This document shows, in pieces, positions 23,712 through 37,484 of a DNA stretch of 64,000 nt. The DNA lies in contig NC_079886.1 in the NCBI RefSeq assembly GCF_029227915.1, positions 12,795,501 to 12,859,500 on the forward strand, in the 5' to 3' direction. Each line of letters begins with the position of its first letter. Position 1 is the stretch's first letter. The position numbers were made by a program, and so were the translations under genes. The notes under the pieces are model-generated. The model had not been told where the DNA came from, searched no databases, and saw only the letters and a program-made list of their open reading frames with translations. Source of the stretch: Hydractinia symbiolongicarpus (lineage: Eukaryota; Cnidaria; Hydrozoa; Anthoathecata; Hydractiniidae).

Positions 23712-26064
23712 AGCCTTTTGCAGTCTAACAAAGGCCTCACACGTAAATCACGTGGTTTTACCTGCCTGCGCCGGTTACCTTTGGACTAGTCTTTCAAGTC
23801 TCAATGCGCTACAACGTCCCAAGTCGTTTTCATTAGCGCCGTTGCCTTTGAACACTCTTAACTACGTGCACAGTCATGTAAAGACCGTGATATGGCCTTT
23901 TGCAGTCTAATAAAGGCCTCACACGTAAATCACGTGGTTTCACCTTTCTGCGCAGGTTACCATTGGCCTAGTCCTTCCAGTCTCAATGCGCTACAACGTC
24001 CCTAGTCGTTTTCATTGGCGAAGTTGCCTTAGAACACTCTTAACTACGTGCACAGTCCAATAAAGGGTGTATAGCATTTTGCAGTCTAACAAAGGCCTCA
24101 CACGTAAATCACGTGGTTCCATCTGCCTGTGCAGGTTACCATTGGCCTAGTCCTTCCAGTCTCAATGCACTACAACGTCCCAATTCATTTTCCTTAGCGC
24201 CGTCGCTTTAGAACACTCTTAACTACGTGAATCGTCCTATAAAGGCTGTAATATGGCTTTTTGCAGTCTAATAAAAGCCTCACACGTAAATCACGTGGTT
24301 CCATCTGCCTGTGGAGGTTACCATTGGACTATTCCTTCCAGTCTCAATGCACTACAACGTTCCAAGTAGTTTTCCTCAGCGCTGTGGCCTTAGAACTCTC
24401 TTAACTATGTGCACAGTCCTATAAAGGCCGTAATATGGCTTTTTGCAGTCTAACAAAGGCTTCACACGTAAATCACGTGGTTTCACCTGCCTGCGCAGGT
24501 TTCCATTGGACTAGACGCTCCAGTCTCAATGCGGTACAAAGTCCCAAGTCGTTTTCCTTAGCGCCGTCGCTTTAGAACACTCTTAACTACGTGCATCGTC
24601 CTCTAAAGGCTGCAATATGGCCTTTTGCAGTCTAATAAAGGCCTCATACGTAATTAACGTGGTTCCATCTGCCTGTGCAGGTTACCATTGCGCTGTTCTT
24701 TCCAGTCTCATGCGCTACCACGTCCCAAGTCGTTTTCATTAGCGCCATTGCCTTATAAAACTCTTAACTACATGCACAGTCCAATAAAGGGTGTATAGCC
24801 TTTTGCAGTCTAATAAAGGCCTCACACGTAAATCACGTGGTTCCATCTGCCTGTGCAGGTTACCATTGGCCTAGTCCTTCAAGTCCTAATGCACTACAAC
24901 GTCCCAAGTCATTTTCCTTAGCGCCGTCGCTTTAGAACACTCTTAACTACGTGAATCTTCCTATAAAGGCTGTAATATGGCCTTTTGCAATATAGTAAAA
25001 GCCTCGCACGTAAATCACGTGGTTTCACCTGCCTGCGCAGGTTACCATTGGACTTGTCGTTCCAGTCTCAATGCACTACCACGTCCCAAGTCGTTTTCAT
25101 TAGCGCCGCTGCCTTACAACACTCTTAACTACGTGCACAGTCCTATAAAGGCTGAAATGTGGCCTTTTGCAGTCTAATAAAAGCCTCGCACGTAAATCAC
25201 GCGGTTTCACCTGTCTGCGCAGGTTACCATTGGAATAGTCCTTCCAGTCTCAATGCGCTACAACGTCCCAAGTCGTTTTCATTAGCGCCGCTTCCTTACA
25301 ACACTCTTAACTACGTGCACAATCCTATAAAGGCTGTAACATGGCCTTTTGCAGTCTAATAAAGGCCTCATACGTAATTAACGTGGTTCTATCTGCCTGT
25401 GCAGGTTACCATTGCAATTTCCTTTCCAATCTCATGCGCTACCACGTCCCAAGTCGTTTTCATTAGCGCCGTTGCCTTACAACACTCTTAACTACGGGCA
25501 CAGTCCTATAAAGGCCGTAATATGGCCTTTTGCAGTCTAATAAAGGCTTCACAGGTAAATCACGTGGTTTCACCTGCCTGCGCAGGTTAGCATTGGACTA
25601 GCCATTCCAGTCTCAATGCGCTCCAATGTCCCAAGTTGTTTGCATTAGCGCAGTTGCCTTACAACACTCTTAACTACGTGCAGAGTCCTATAAAGGCTGT
25701 AATATGGCCTTTTGCAGTCTAATAAAGGCCTCACACGTATATCACGTGGTTTCACCTTTCTGCGCAGGTTACCATTGGCCTAGTCCTACCATTCTCAATG
25801 CGCTACAACGTCCCTAGTCGTTTTCATTGGCGAAGTTGCCTTAGAGCACTCTTAACTACGTGCACAGTCCAATAAAGGGTGTATAGCCTTTTGCAGTCTA
25901 ATAAAGGCATCGCACGTAAATCACGTGGTTTCACCTGTCTACGCAGGTTACGATTGGACTAGTCCTTCCAGTTTCAATGCGCTACAACGTCCCAAGTCGT
26001 TTTCATTGACGTTGTAGCCTTAGAACTGTCTTAACTATGTGCACAGTCCTATAAAGGCTGTAAT
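23712..26064 (+). repeat. Truncated 18-mer: H12-H24
   Basis: Starts run H12 23712, H13 23892, H14 24073, H15 24253, H16 24435, H17 24617, H18 24797, H19 24977, H20 25159, H21 25341, H22 25522, H23 25704, H24 25885. The unit stops after 13 monomers. H25-H29 and Y are missing and X follows directly, so the tandem 18-mer series ends here. Confidence 0.85.
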
Positions 26065-26606
26065 ATAGCCTTTTGCAGTCTAATAAAGGCTTCACACGTA
26101 AATCACGTGGTTTCACCTGCATGCGCAGGTTACCATTGACTAGTCCTTCCAGTCTCAATGCGCTACAACGTCCCAAGTCGTTTTCATTGGCGAAGTTGCC
26201 TTAGAACACTCTTAACTACGTGCACAGTCCAATAAAGGGTGTATAGCATTTTGCAGTCTAACAAAGGCCTCACACGTAAATCACGTGGTTTCACCTGCCT
26301 GAGCAGGTTGCTATTGGACTGTTCCTTCCAGTCTCGATGCACTACAACGTTCCAAGTGGTTTCAATAAGCGGCGTGGCCTTAGAACACTCTTAACTACGT
26401 GCACAGTCCTGTAACGACCGTAATATACCTTTTTGCAGTCCAACAAAGTCTGCACACGTAAATCACGCGGTTTCAGCTGCCTGCGCCGGTTACCATTGGA
26501 CTAGCCGTTCCAGTCTCAATGCGCTCTAACGTCCCCAGTCGTTTTCATTAGCGCCGTTGCCTTAGAACACTCTTAACTACGTGAACAGTCATATAAAGGC
26601 TGTAAT
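26065..26606 (+). repeat. Monomers X, H30, H31
   Basis: X (26065-26244) starts 'atagcc', carries 'ctgcatgcgcagg' and 'attgactag', and ends with 'ggcgaagttgcc' plus the short joint. Its front half resembles H2. H30 (26245) and H31 (26425) match 5410 and 5590. X is absent as a separate unit from the 41-mer reference. Confidence 0.8.
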
Positions 26607-28243
26607 ATGGCCTTTTGCAGTCTAATAAAAGCCTCACACGTAAATCGCGTGGTTCCATCTGCCTGCGCAGGTTACCATTGGACTATTCCTTCCAGTCTCA
26701 TTGCACTACAACGTTCCAAGAGGTTTTCCTCAGCGCTGTGGCCTTAGAACTCTCTTAACTATGTGCACAGTCCTATAAAGGCTGTAATATGGCCTTTTGC
26801 AGTCTAATAAAAGCCTCACACGTAAATCGCGTGGTTTCATCTGCCTGCGCAGGTTACCATTGGACTATTCCTTCCAGTCTCATTGCACTACAACGTTCCA
26901 AGTGGTTTTCCTCAGCGCTGTGGCCTTAGAACTCTCTTAACTATGTGCACAGTCCAATAAAGGCCGTAATATGGCCTTTTGCAGTCTAATAAAGGCTTCA
27001 CACGTAAATCACGTGGTTTCACCTGCCTGTGCAGGTTACCATTGACTAGTCCTTCCAGTCTCAATGCGCTACAACGTCCCTAGTCGTTTTCATTAGCGCT
27101 GTTTCCTTAGAACACTCTTAACAACTTGCACAGTCATATAAAGGTTGTAATATGGTTTTTTGCAGTCTAATAAAAGCCTCACACGTAAATCACGTGATTC
27201 CATCTGCCTGCGCAGGTTACCATTGGACTGTTCCTTCTAGTCTCGATGCACTACAACGTTCCAAGTGGTTTTCTTTAGCGCCATGGCCTTAGAACACTCT
27301 TAACTACGTGCACAGTCCTATAAAAACCGTAATATACCTTTTTACAGTCTAATAAAAACCTCGCACGTCAATCACGTGGTTTCACCTGCCTGCGCAGGTT
27401 ACCATTGGACTATTCCTTCCAGTCTCAATGCACTACAACGTTCCAAGTGGTTTTCCTCAGCGCTGTGGCCTTAGAACTCTCTTAACTATGTGCACAGTCC
27501 TATAAAGGCCGTAATATGGCTTTTTGCGGTCTAATAAAGGCTTCACACGTAAATCACGTGTTTTCACCTGCCTGCGCAGGTTACCATTGGACTTGTCGTT
27601 CCAGTCTCAATGCGCTACCACGTCCCAAGTTGTTTTCATTAGCGCCGTTGCCTTAGAACACTCTTAACTACGTGCACAGTCATATAAAGGCTGTAATATG
27701 GCCTTTTGCAGTCTAATAAAAGCCTCACACGTAAATCGCGTGGTTCCATCTGCCTGCGCAGGTTACCATTGGACTATTCCTTCCAGTCTCAATGCGCTAC
27801 AACGTCCCAAGTCGTTTTCATTAGCGCGGCTGCCTTACAACACTCTTAACTACGTGCACAGTCCTATAAAGGCTGTAACATGGCCTTTTGCAGTCTAATA
27901 AAGGCCTTGCACGTAAATCACGTGGTTTCACCTGCCTGCGCAGGTTACCATTGGACTATTCCTTCCAGTCTCAATGCACTACAACGTTCCAAGTGGTTTT
28001 CCTCAGCACTGTGGCCTTAGAACTCTCTTAACTATGTGCACAGTCCTATAAAGGCCGTAATATGGCTTTTTGCAGTCTAATAAAGGCTTCACACGTAAAT
28101 CACGTGTTTTCACCTGCCTGCGCAGGTTACCATTGGACTTGTCGTTCCAGTCTCAATGCGCTACCACGTCCCAAGTTGTTTTCATTAGCGCCGTTGCCTT
28201 AGAACACTCTTAACTACGTGCACAGTCATATAAAGGCTGTAAT
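26607..28243 (+). repeat. 9-monomer repeat H32-H40, copy 1 (1,637 bp)
   Basis: H32 26607, H33 26789, H34 26971, H35 27152, H36 27334, H37 27516, H38 27698, H39 27880, H40 28062. The same nine follow immediately at an offset of 1,637 bp. Shared private bases such as 'cacgtgattcc' in H35 and 'tttttgcggtc' in H37 show that the copies are sisters. Confidence 0.9.
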
Positions 28244-29880
28244 ATGGCTTTTTGCAGTCTAATAAAAGCCTCACACGTAAATCGCGTGGTTCCATCTGCC
28301 TGCGCAGGTTACCATTGGACTATTCCTTCCAGTCTCATTGCACTACAACGTTCCAAGAGGTTTTCCTCAGCGCTGTGGCCTTAGAACTCTCTTAACTATG
28401 TGCACAGTCCTATAAAGGCTGTAATATGGCCTTTTGCAGTCTAATAAAAGCCTCACACGTAAATCGCGTGGTTTCATCTGCCTGCGCAGGTTACCATTGG
28501 ACTATTCCTTCCAGTCTCATTGCACTACAACGTTCCAAGTGGTTTTCCTCAGCGCTGTGGCCTTAGAACTCTCTTAACTATGTGCACAGTCCAATAAAGG
28601 CCGTAATATGGCCTTTTGCAGTCTAATAAAGGCTTCACACGTAAATCACGTGGTTTCACCTGCCTGTGCAGGTTACCATTGACTAGTCCTTCCAGTCTCA
28701 ATGCGCTACAACGTCCCTAGTCGTTTTCATTAGCGCTGTTTCCTTAGAACACTCTTAACAACTTGCACAGTCATATAAAGGTTGTAATATGGTTTTTTGC
28801 AGTCTAATAAAAGCCTCACACGTAAATCACGTGATTCCATCTGCCTGCGCAGGTTACCATTGGACTGTTCCTTCTAGTCTCGATGCACTACAACGTTCCA
28901 AGTGGTTTTCTTTAGCGCCATGGCCTTAGAACACTCTTAACTACGTGCACAGTCCTATAAAAACCGTAATATACCTTTTTACAGTCTAATAAAAACCTCG
29001 CACGTCAATCACGTGGTTTCACCTGCCTGCGCAGGTTACCATTGGACTATTCCTTCCAGTCTCAATGCACTACAACGTTCCAAGTGGTTTTCCTCAGCGC
29101 TGTGGCCTTAGAACTCTCTTAACTATGTGCACAGTCCTATAAAGGCCGTAATATGGCTTTTTGCGGTCTAATAAAGGCTTCACACGTAAATCACGTGTTT
29201 TCACCTGCCTGCGCAGGTTACCATTGGACTTGTCGTTCCAGTCTCAATGCGCTACCACGTCCCAAGTTGTTTTCATTAGCGCCGTTGCCTTAGAACACTC
29301 TTAACTACGTGCACAGTCATATAAAGGCTGTAATATGGCCTTTTGCAGTCTAATAAAAGCCTCACACGTAAATCGCGTGGTTCCATCTGCCTGCGCAGGT
29401 TACCATTGGACTATTCCTTCCAGTCTCAATGCGCTACAACGTCCCAAGTCGTTTTCATTAGCGCGGCTGCCTTACAACACTCTTAACTACGTGCACAGTC
29501 CTATAAAGGCTGTAACATGGCCTCTTGCAGTCTAATAAAGGCCTTGCACGTAAATCACGTGGTTTCACCTGCCTGCGCAGGTTACCATTGGACTATTCCT
29601 TCCAGTCTCAATGCACTACAACGTTCCAAGTGGTTTTCCTCAGCACTGTGGCCTTAGAACTCTCTTAACTATGTGCACAGTCCTATAAAGGCCGTAATAT
29701 GGCTTTTTGCAGTCTAATAAAGGCTTCACACGTAAATCACGTGTTTTCACCTGCCTGCGCAGGTTACCATTGGACTTGTCGTTCCAGTCTCAATGCGCTA
29801 CCACGTCCCAAGTTGTTTTCATTAGCGCCGTTGCCTTAGAACACTCTTAACTACGTGCACAGTCATATAAAGGCTGTAAT
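28244..29880 (+). repeat. 9-monomer repeat H32-H40, copy 2 (1,637 bp)
   Basis: It repeats 26607-28243 with few changes, for example 'atggcctcttgcag' at H39 (29517) against 'atggccttttgcag' at 27880, and 'atggctttttg' against 'atggccttttg' at the first monomer. The last unit joins a chimera at 29881. Confidence 0.9.
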
Positions 29881-30062
29881 ATGGCTTTTTGCAGTCTAAT
29901 AAAAGCCTCACACGTAAATCACGTGTTTTCACCTGCCTGCGCAGGTTACCATTGGACTAGACGCTCCAGTCTCAATGCGGTACAAAGTCCCAAGTCGTTT
30001 TCCTTAGCGCCGTCGCTTTAGAACACTCTTAACTACGTGCATCGTCCTCTAAAGGCTGCAAT
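29881..30062 (+). repeat. Chimeric monomer entering H16
   Basis: The head reads 'ctaataaaagcctc' and 'cacgtgttttcacc', a mixture of H41/H32-type and H40-type bases. After about 29965 it is H16 ('gacgctccag', 'gcggtacaaagtccc', 'catcgtcctctaaagg'). This is the left junction of the segment that repeats 21.3-25.9 kb at an offset of 8,705 bp. Confidence 0.8.
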
Positions 30063-32416
30063 ATGGCCTTTTGCAGTCTAATAAAGGCCTCATACGTAAT
30101 TAACGTGGTTCCATCTGCCTGTGCAGGTTACCATTGCGCTGTTCTTTCCAGTCTCATGCGCTACCACGTCCCAAGTCGTTTTCATTAGCGCCATTGCCTT
30201 ATAAAACTCTTAACTACATGCACAGTCCAATAAAGGGTGTATAGCCTTTTGCAGTCTAATAAAGGCCTCACACGTAAATCACGTGGTTCCATCTGCCTGT
30301 GCAGGTTACCATTGGCCTAGTCCTTCAAGTCCTAATGCACTACAACGTCCCAAGTCATTTTCCTTAGCGCCGTCGCTTTAGAACACTATTAACTACGTGA
30401 ATCTTCCTATAAAGGCTGTAATATGGCCTTTTGCAATATAGTAAAAGCCTCGCACGTAAATCACGTGGTTTCACCTGCCTGCGCAGGTTACCATTGGACT
30501 TGTCGTTCCAGTCTCAATGCACTACCACGTCCCAAGTCGTTTTCATTAGCGCCGCTGCCTTACAACACTCTTAACTACGTGCACAGTCCTATAAAGGCTG
30601 AAATGTGGCCTTTTGCAGTCTAATAAAAGCCTCGCACGTAAATCACGCGGTTTCACCTGTCTGCGCAGGTTACCATTGGACTAGTCCTTCCAGTCTCAAT
30701 GCGCTACAACGTCCCAAGTCGTTTTCATTAGCGCCGCTGCCTTACAACACTCTTAACTACGTGCACAATCCTATAAAGGCTGTAACATGGCCTTTTGCAG
30801 TCTAATAAAGGCCTCATACGTAATTAACGTGGTTCTATCTGCCTGTGCAGGTTACCATTGCAATTTCCTTTCCAATCTCATGCGCTACCACGTCCCAAGT
30901 CGTTTTCATTAGCGCCGTTGCCTTACAACACTCTTAACTACGGGCACAGTCCTATAAAGGCCGTAATATGGCCTTTTGCAGTCTAATAAAGGCTTCACAG
31001 GTAAATCACGTGGTTTCACCTGCCTGCGCAGGTTAGCATTGGACTAGCCATTCCAGTCTCAATGCGCTCCAATGTCCCAAGTTGTTTGCATTAGCGCCGT
31101 TGCCTTACAACACTCTTAACTACGTGCAGAGTTCTATAAAGGCTGTAATATGGCCTTTTGCAGTCTAATAAAGGCCTCACACGTATATCACGTGGTTTCA
31201 CCTTTCTGCGCAGGTTACCATTGGCCTAGTCCTACCATTCTCAATGCGCTACAACGTCCCTAGTCGTTTTCATTGGCGAAGTTGCCTTAGAGCACTCTTA
31301 ACTACGTGCACAGTCCAATAAAGGGTGTATAGCCTTTTGCAGTCTAATAAAGGCATCGCACGTAAATCACGTGGTTTCACCTGTCTACGCAGGTTACGAT
31401 TGGACTAGTCCTTCCAGTTTCAATGCGCTACAACGTCCCAAGTCGTTTTCATTGACGTTGTAGCCTTAGAACTGTCTTAACTATGTGCACAGTCCTATAA
31501 AGGCTGTAATATGGCTTTTTGCAGTCTAATAAAAGCCTCACACGTAAATCACGTGGTTTCATCTGCCTACGCAGGTTACCATTGCACTAGTCCTTCCAGT
31601 CTCAATGCGCTACAACGTCCCAAGTCGTTTTCATCAGCGCCGCTGCCCTACAACACTCTTAACTACGTGCACAGTCCTATAAAGGCTGTAATGTGGCCTT
31701 TTGCAGTCTAATAAAAGCCTCGCACGTAAATCACGCGGTTTCACCTGTCTGCGCAGGTTACCATTGGACTAGTCCTTCCAGTGTCAATGTGCTACAACGT
31801 CCCTAGTCGTTTTCATTGGCGAAGTTGCCTTAGAACACTCTTAACTACGTGCACAGTCCAATAAAGGGTGTATAGCCTTTTGCAGTCTAACAAAGGCCTC
31901 ACACGTAAATCACGTGGTTCCATCTGCCTGTGCAGGTTACCATTGGCCTAGTCCTTCCAGTCTCAATGCACCACAACGTCCCAATTCATTTTCCTTAGCG
32001 CCGTTGCTTTAGAACACTCTTAACTACTTGAATCGTCCTATAAAGGCTGCAATATGGCCTTTTGCAACCTAGTAAAAGCCTCGCACGTAAATCACGTGGT
32101 TTCACCTGCCTGCGCCGGTTACCATTGGACTAGTCCTTCCAGTCTCAATGCGCTACAACGTCCCAAGTCGTTTTCATTAGCACCGTTGCCTTAGAACACT
32201 CTTAACTACGTGCACAGTCATATAAAGGCCGTAATGTGGCCTTTTGCAGTCTAAGAAAGGCTTCACACGTAAATGACGTAGTTTCACCTGCCTGCGCAGG
32301 TTACCATTGGACTAGCCGTTCCAGTCTCAATGCGCTCCAACGTCCCAAGTCGTTTTTATTTGCGCCGTCGCCTTAGAACACTCCTAACTACGTGCACAGT
32401 CCAATAAAGGGTGTAT
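30063..32416 (+). repeat. H17-H29 segment (copy at +8,705 bp)
   Basis: H17 30063, H18 30243, H19 30423, H20 30605, then H21-H29 up to 32416. Every monomer matches the one 8,705 bp upstream, including private variants such as 'tctgcctacgcagg' in H25 (22806 and 31511) and 'gcagagttctataaagg' in H22. Confidence 0.88.
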
Positions 32417-34589
32417 AGCCTTTTGCAGTCTAACAAAGGCCTCACACGTAAATCACGTGGTTTTACCTGCCTGCGCCGGTTACCTTTGGACTAGTCTTTC
32501 AAGTCTCAATGCGCTACAACGTCCCAAGTCGTTTTCATTAGCGCCGTTGCCTTTGAACACTCTTAACTACGTGCACAGTCATGTAAAGACCGTGATATGG
32601 CCTTTTGCAGTCTAATAAAGGCCTCACACGTAAATCACGTGGTTTCACCTTTCTGCGCAGGTTACCATTGGCCTAGTCCTTCCAGTCTCAATGCGCTACA
32701 ACGTCCCTAGTCGTTTTCATTGGCGAAGTTGCCTTAGAACACTCTTAACTACGTGCACAGTCCAATAAAGGGTGTATAGCATTTTGCAGTCTAACAAAGG
32801 CCTCACACGTAAATCACGTGGTTCCATCTGCCTGTGCAGGTTACCATTGGCCTAGTCCTTCCAGTCTCAATGCACTACAACGTCCCAATTCATTTTCCTT
32901 AGCGCCGTCGCTTTAGAACACTCTTAACTACGTGAATCGTCCTATAAAGGCTGTAATATGGCTTTTTGCAGTCTAATAAAAGCCTCACACGTAAATCACG
33001 TGGTTCCATCTGCCTGTGGAGGTTACCATTGGACTATTCCTTCCAGTCTCAATGCACTACAACGTTCCAAGTAGTTTTCCTCAGCGCTGTGGCCTTAGAA
33101 CTCTCTTAACTATGTGCACAGTCCTATAAAGGCCGTAATATGGCTTTTTGCAGTCTAACAAAGGCTTCACACGTAAATCACGTGGTTTCACCTGCCTGCG
33201 CAGGTTTCCATTGGACTAGACGCTCCAGTCTCAATGCGGTACAAAGTCCCAAGTCGTTTTCCTTAGCGCCGTCGCTTTAGAACACTCTTAACTACGTGCA
33301 TCGTCCTCTAAAGGCTGCAATATGGCCTTTTGCAGTCTAATAAAGGCCTCATACGTAATTAACGTGGTTCCATCTGCCTGTGCAGGTTACCATTGCGCTG
33401 TTCTTTCCAGTCTCATGCGCTACCACGTCCCAAGTCGTTTTCATTAGCGCCATTGCCTTATAAAACTCTTAACTACATGCACAGTCCAATAAAGGGTGTA
33501 TAGCCTTTTGCAGTCTAATAAAGGCCTCACACGTAAATCACGTGGTTCCATCTGCCTGTGCAGGTTACCATTGGCCTAGTCCTTCAAGTCCTAATGCACT
33601 ACAACGTCCCAAGTCATTTTCCTTAGCGCCGTCGCTTTAGAACACTCTTAACTACGTGAATCTTCCTATAAAGGCTGTAATATGGCCTTTTGCAATATAG
33701 TAAAAGCCTCGCACGTAAATCACGTGGTTTCACCTGCCTGCGCAGGTTACCATTGGACTTGTCGTTCCAGTCTCAATGCACTACCACGTCCCAAGTCGTT
33801 TTCATTAGCGCCGCTGCCTTACAACACTCTTAACTACGTGCACAGTCCTATAAAGGCTGAAATGTGGCCTTTTGCAGTCTAATAAAAGCCTCGCACGTAA
33901 ATCACGCGGTTTCACCTGTCTGCGCAGGTTACCATTGGAATAGTCCTTCCAGTCTCAATGCGCTACAACGTCCCAAGTCGTTTTCATTAGCGCCGCTTCC
34001 TTACAACACTCTTAACTACGTGCACAATCCTATAAAGGCTGTAACATGGCCTTTTGCAGTCTAATAAAGGCCTCATACGTAATTAACGTGGTTCTATCTG
34101 CCTGTGCAGGTTACCATTGCAATTTCCTTTCCAATCTCATGCGCTACCACGTCCCAAGTCGTTTTCATTAGCGCCGTTGCCTTACAACACTCTTAACTAC
34201 GGGCACAGTCCTATAAAGGCCGTAATATGGCCTTTTGCAGTCTAATAAAGGCTTCACAGGTAAATCACGTGGTTTCACCTGCCTGCGCAGGTTAGCATTG
34301 GACTAGCCATTCCAGTCTCAATGCGCTCCAATGTCCCAAGTTGTTTGCATTAGCGCAGTTGCCTTACAACACTCTTAACTACGTGCAGAGTCCTATAAAG
34401 GCTGTAATATGGCCTTTTGCAGTCTAATAAAGGCCTCACACGTATATCACGTGGTTTCACCTTTCTGCGCAGGTTACCATTGGCCTAGTCCTACCATTCT
34501 CAATGCGCTACAACGTCCCTAGTCGTTTTCATTGGCGAAGTTGCCTTAGAGCACTCTTAACTACGTGCACAGTCCAATAAAGGGTGTAT
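32417..34589 (+). repeat. H12-H23 segment (copy at +8,705 bp)
   Basis: It matches 23712-25884, including the private 'ctgtggaggttacc' in H15 (24253 and 32958) and 'attggaatagtcc' in H20 (25159 and 33864). The copy ends inside the next monomer. Confidence 0.88.
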
Positions 34590-34769
34590 AGCCTTTTGCA
34601 GTCTAATAAAGGCATCGCACGTAAATCACGTGGTTTCACCTGTCTACGCCGGTTACCTTTGGACTAGTCTTTCAAGTCTCAATGCGCTACAACGTCCCAA
34701 GTCGTTTTCATTAGCGCCGTTGCCTTTGAACACTCTTAACTACGTGCACAGTCATGTAAAGACCGTGAT
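34590..34769 (+). repeat. Chimeric monomer H24/H12
   Basis: The head is H24 ('aaaggcatcgcac', 'cacctgtctacgc'). It switches near 34650 to H12 ('cggttacctttgg', 'agtctttcaag', 'catgtaaagaccgtgat'). It closes a 12-monomer (2,173-bp) unit; downstream the sequence matches 23.8 kb onward at an offset of 10,878 bp. Confidence 0.85.
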
Positions 34770-36942
34770 ATGGCCTTTTGCAGTCTAATAAAGGCCTCAC
34801 ACGTAAATCACGTGGTTTCACCTTTCTGCGCAGGTTACCATTGGCCTAGTCCTTCCAGTCTCAATGCGCTACAACGTCCCTAGTCGTTTTCATTGGCGAA
34901 GTTGCCTTAGAACACTCTTAACTACGTGCACAGTCCAATAAAGGGTGTATAGCATTTTGCAGTCTAACAAAGGCCTCACACGTAAATCACGTGGTTCCAT
35001 CTGCCTGTGCAGGTTACCATTGGCCTAGTCCTTCCAGTCTCAATGCACTACAACGTCCCAATTCATTTTCCTTAGCGCCGTCGCTTTAGAACACTCTTAA
35101 CTACGTGAATCGTCCTATAAAGGCTGTAATATGGCTTTTTGCAGTCTAATAAAAGCCTCACACGTAAATCACGTGGTTCCATCTGCCTGTGGAGGTTACC
35201 ATTGGACTATTCCTTCCAGTCTCAATGCACTACAACGTTCCAAGTAGTTTTCCTCAGCGCTGTGGCCTTAGAACTCTCTTAACTATGTGCACAGTCCTAT
35301 AAAGGCCGTAATATGGCTTTTTGCAGTCTAACAAAGGCTTCACACGTAAATCACGTGGTTTCACCTGCCTGCGCAGGTTTCCATTGGACTAGACGCTCCA
35401 GTCTCAATGCGGTACAAAGTCCCAAGTCGTTTTCCTTAGCGCCGTCGCTTTAGAACACTCTTAACTACGTGCATCGTCCTCTAAAGGCTGCAATATGGCC
35501 TTTTGCAGTCTAATAAAGGCCTCATACGTAATTAACGTGGTTCCATCTGCCTGTGCAGGTTACCATTGCGCTGTTCTTTCCAGTCTCATGCGCTACCACG
35601 TCCCAAGTCGTTTTCATTAGCGCCATTGCCTTATAAAACTCTTAACTACATGCACAGTCCAATAAAGGGTGTATAGCCTTTTGCAGTCTAATAAAGGCCT
35701 CACACGTAAATCACGTGGTTCCATCTGCCTGTGCAGGTTACCATTGGCCTAGTCCTTCAAGTCCTAATGCACTACAACGTCCCAAGTCATTTTCCTTAGC
35801 GCCGTCGCTTTAGAACACTCTTAACTACGTGAATCTTCCTATAAAGGCTGTAATATGGCCTTTTGCAATATAGTAAAAGCCTCGCACGTAAATCACGTGG
35901 TTTCACCTGCCTGCGCAGGTTACCATTGGACTTGTCGTTCCAGTCTCAATGCACTACCACGTCCCAAGTCGTTTTCATTAGCGCCGCTGCCTTACAACAC
36001 TCTTAACTACGTGCACAGTCCTATAAAGGCTGAAATGTGGCCTTTTGCAGTCTAATAAAAGCCTCGCACGTAAATCACGCGGTTTCACCTGTCTGCGCAG
36101 GTTACCATTGGAATAGTCCTTCCAGTCTCAATGCGCTACAACGTCCCAAGTCGTTTTCATTAGCGCCGCTTCCTTACAACACTCTTAACTACGTGCACAA
36201 TCCTATAAAGGCTGTAACATGGCCTTTTGCAGTCTAATAAAGGCCTCATACGTAATTAACGTGGTTCTATCTGCCTGTGCAGGTTACCATTGCAATTTCC
36301 TTTCCAATCTCATGCGCTACCACGTCCCAAGTCGTTTTCATTAGCGCCGTTGCCTTACAACACTCTTAACTACGGGCACAGTCCTATAAAGGCCGTAATA
36401 TGGCCTTTTGCAGTCTAATAAAGGCTTCACAGGTAAATCACGTGGTTTCACCTGCCTGCGCAGGTTAGCATTGGACTAGCCATTCCAGTCTCAATGCGCT
36501 CCAATGTCCCAAGTTGTTTGCATTAGCGCAGTTGCCTTACAACACTCTTAACTACGTGCAGAGTCCTATAAAGGCTGTAATATGGCCTTTTGCAGTCTAA
36601 TAAAGGCCTCACACGTATATCACGTGGTTTCACCTTTCTGCGCAGGTTACCATTGGCCTAGTCCTACCATTCTCAATGCGCTACAACGTCCCTAGTCGTT
36701 TTCATTGGCGAAGTTGCCTTAGAGCACTCTTAACTACGTGCACAGTCCAATAAAGGGTGTATAGCCTTTTGCAGTCTAATAAAGGCATCGCACGTAAATC
36801 ACGTGGTTTCACCTGTCTACGCAGGTTACGATTGGACTAGTCCTTCCAGTTTCAATGCGCTACAACGTCCCAAGTCGTTTTCATTGACGTTGTAGCCTTA
36901 GAACTGTCTTAACTATGTGCACAGTCCTATAAAGGCTGTAAT
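34770..36942 (+). repeat. H13-H24 segment (12 monomers, 2,173 bp)
   Basis: H13 34770, H14 34951, H15 35131, H16 35313, H17 35495, H18 35675, H19 35855, H20 36037, H21 36219, H22 36400, H23 36582, H24 36763. It matches the preceding segment at an offset of 2,173 bp and 23892-26064 at 10,878 bp. It shares 'attggaatagtcc' in H20 with both. Confidence 0.87.
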
Positions 36943-37484
36943 ATAGCCTTTTGCAGTCTAATAAAGGCTTCACACGTAAATCACGTGGTTTCACCTGCAT
37001 GCGCAGGTTACCATTGACTAGTCCTTCCAGTCTCAATGCGCTACAACGTCCCAAGTCGTTTTCATTGGCGAAGTTGCCTTAGAACACTCTTAACTACGTG
37101 CACAGTCCAATAAAGGGTGTATAGCATTTTGCAGTCTAACAAAGGCCTCACACGTAAATCACGTGGTTTCACCTGCCTGAGCAGGTTGCTATTGGACTGT
37201 TCCTTCCAGTCTCGATGCACTACAACGTTCCAAGTGGTTTCAATAAGCGGCGTGGCCTTAGAACACTCTTAACTACGTGCACAGTCCTGTAACGACCGTA
37301 ATATACCTTTTTGCAGTCCAACAAAGTCTGCACACGTAAATCACGCGGTTTCAGCTGCCTGCGCCGGTTACCATTGGACTAGCCGTTCCAGTCTCAATGC
37401 GCTCTAACGTCCCCAGTCGTTTTCATTAGCGCCGTTGCCTTAGAACACTCTTAACTACGTGAACAGTCATATAAAGGCTGTAAT
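36943..37484 (+). repeat. Monomers X, H30, H31 (copy at +10,878 bp)
   Basis: X 36943, H30 37123 and H31 37303 repeat 26065-26606, with the same 'taatatagcc' start of X and the same direct H24-to-X joint. Confidence 0.85.
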
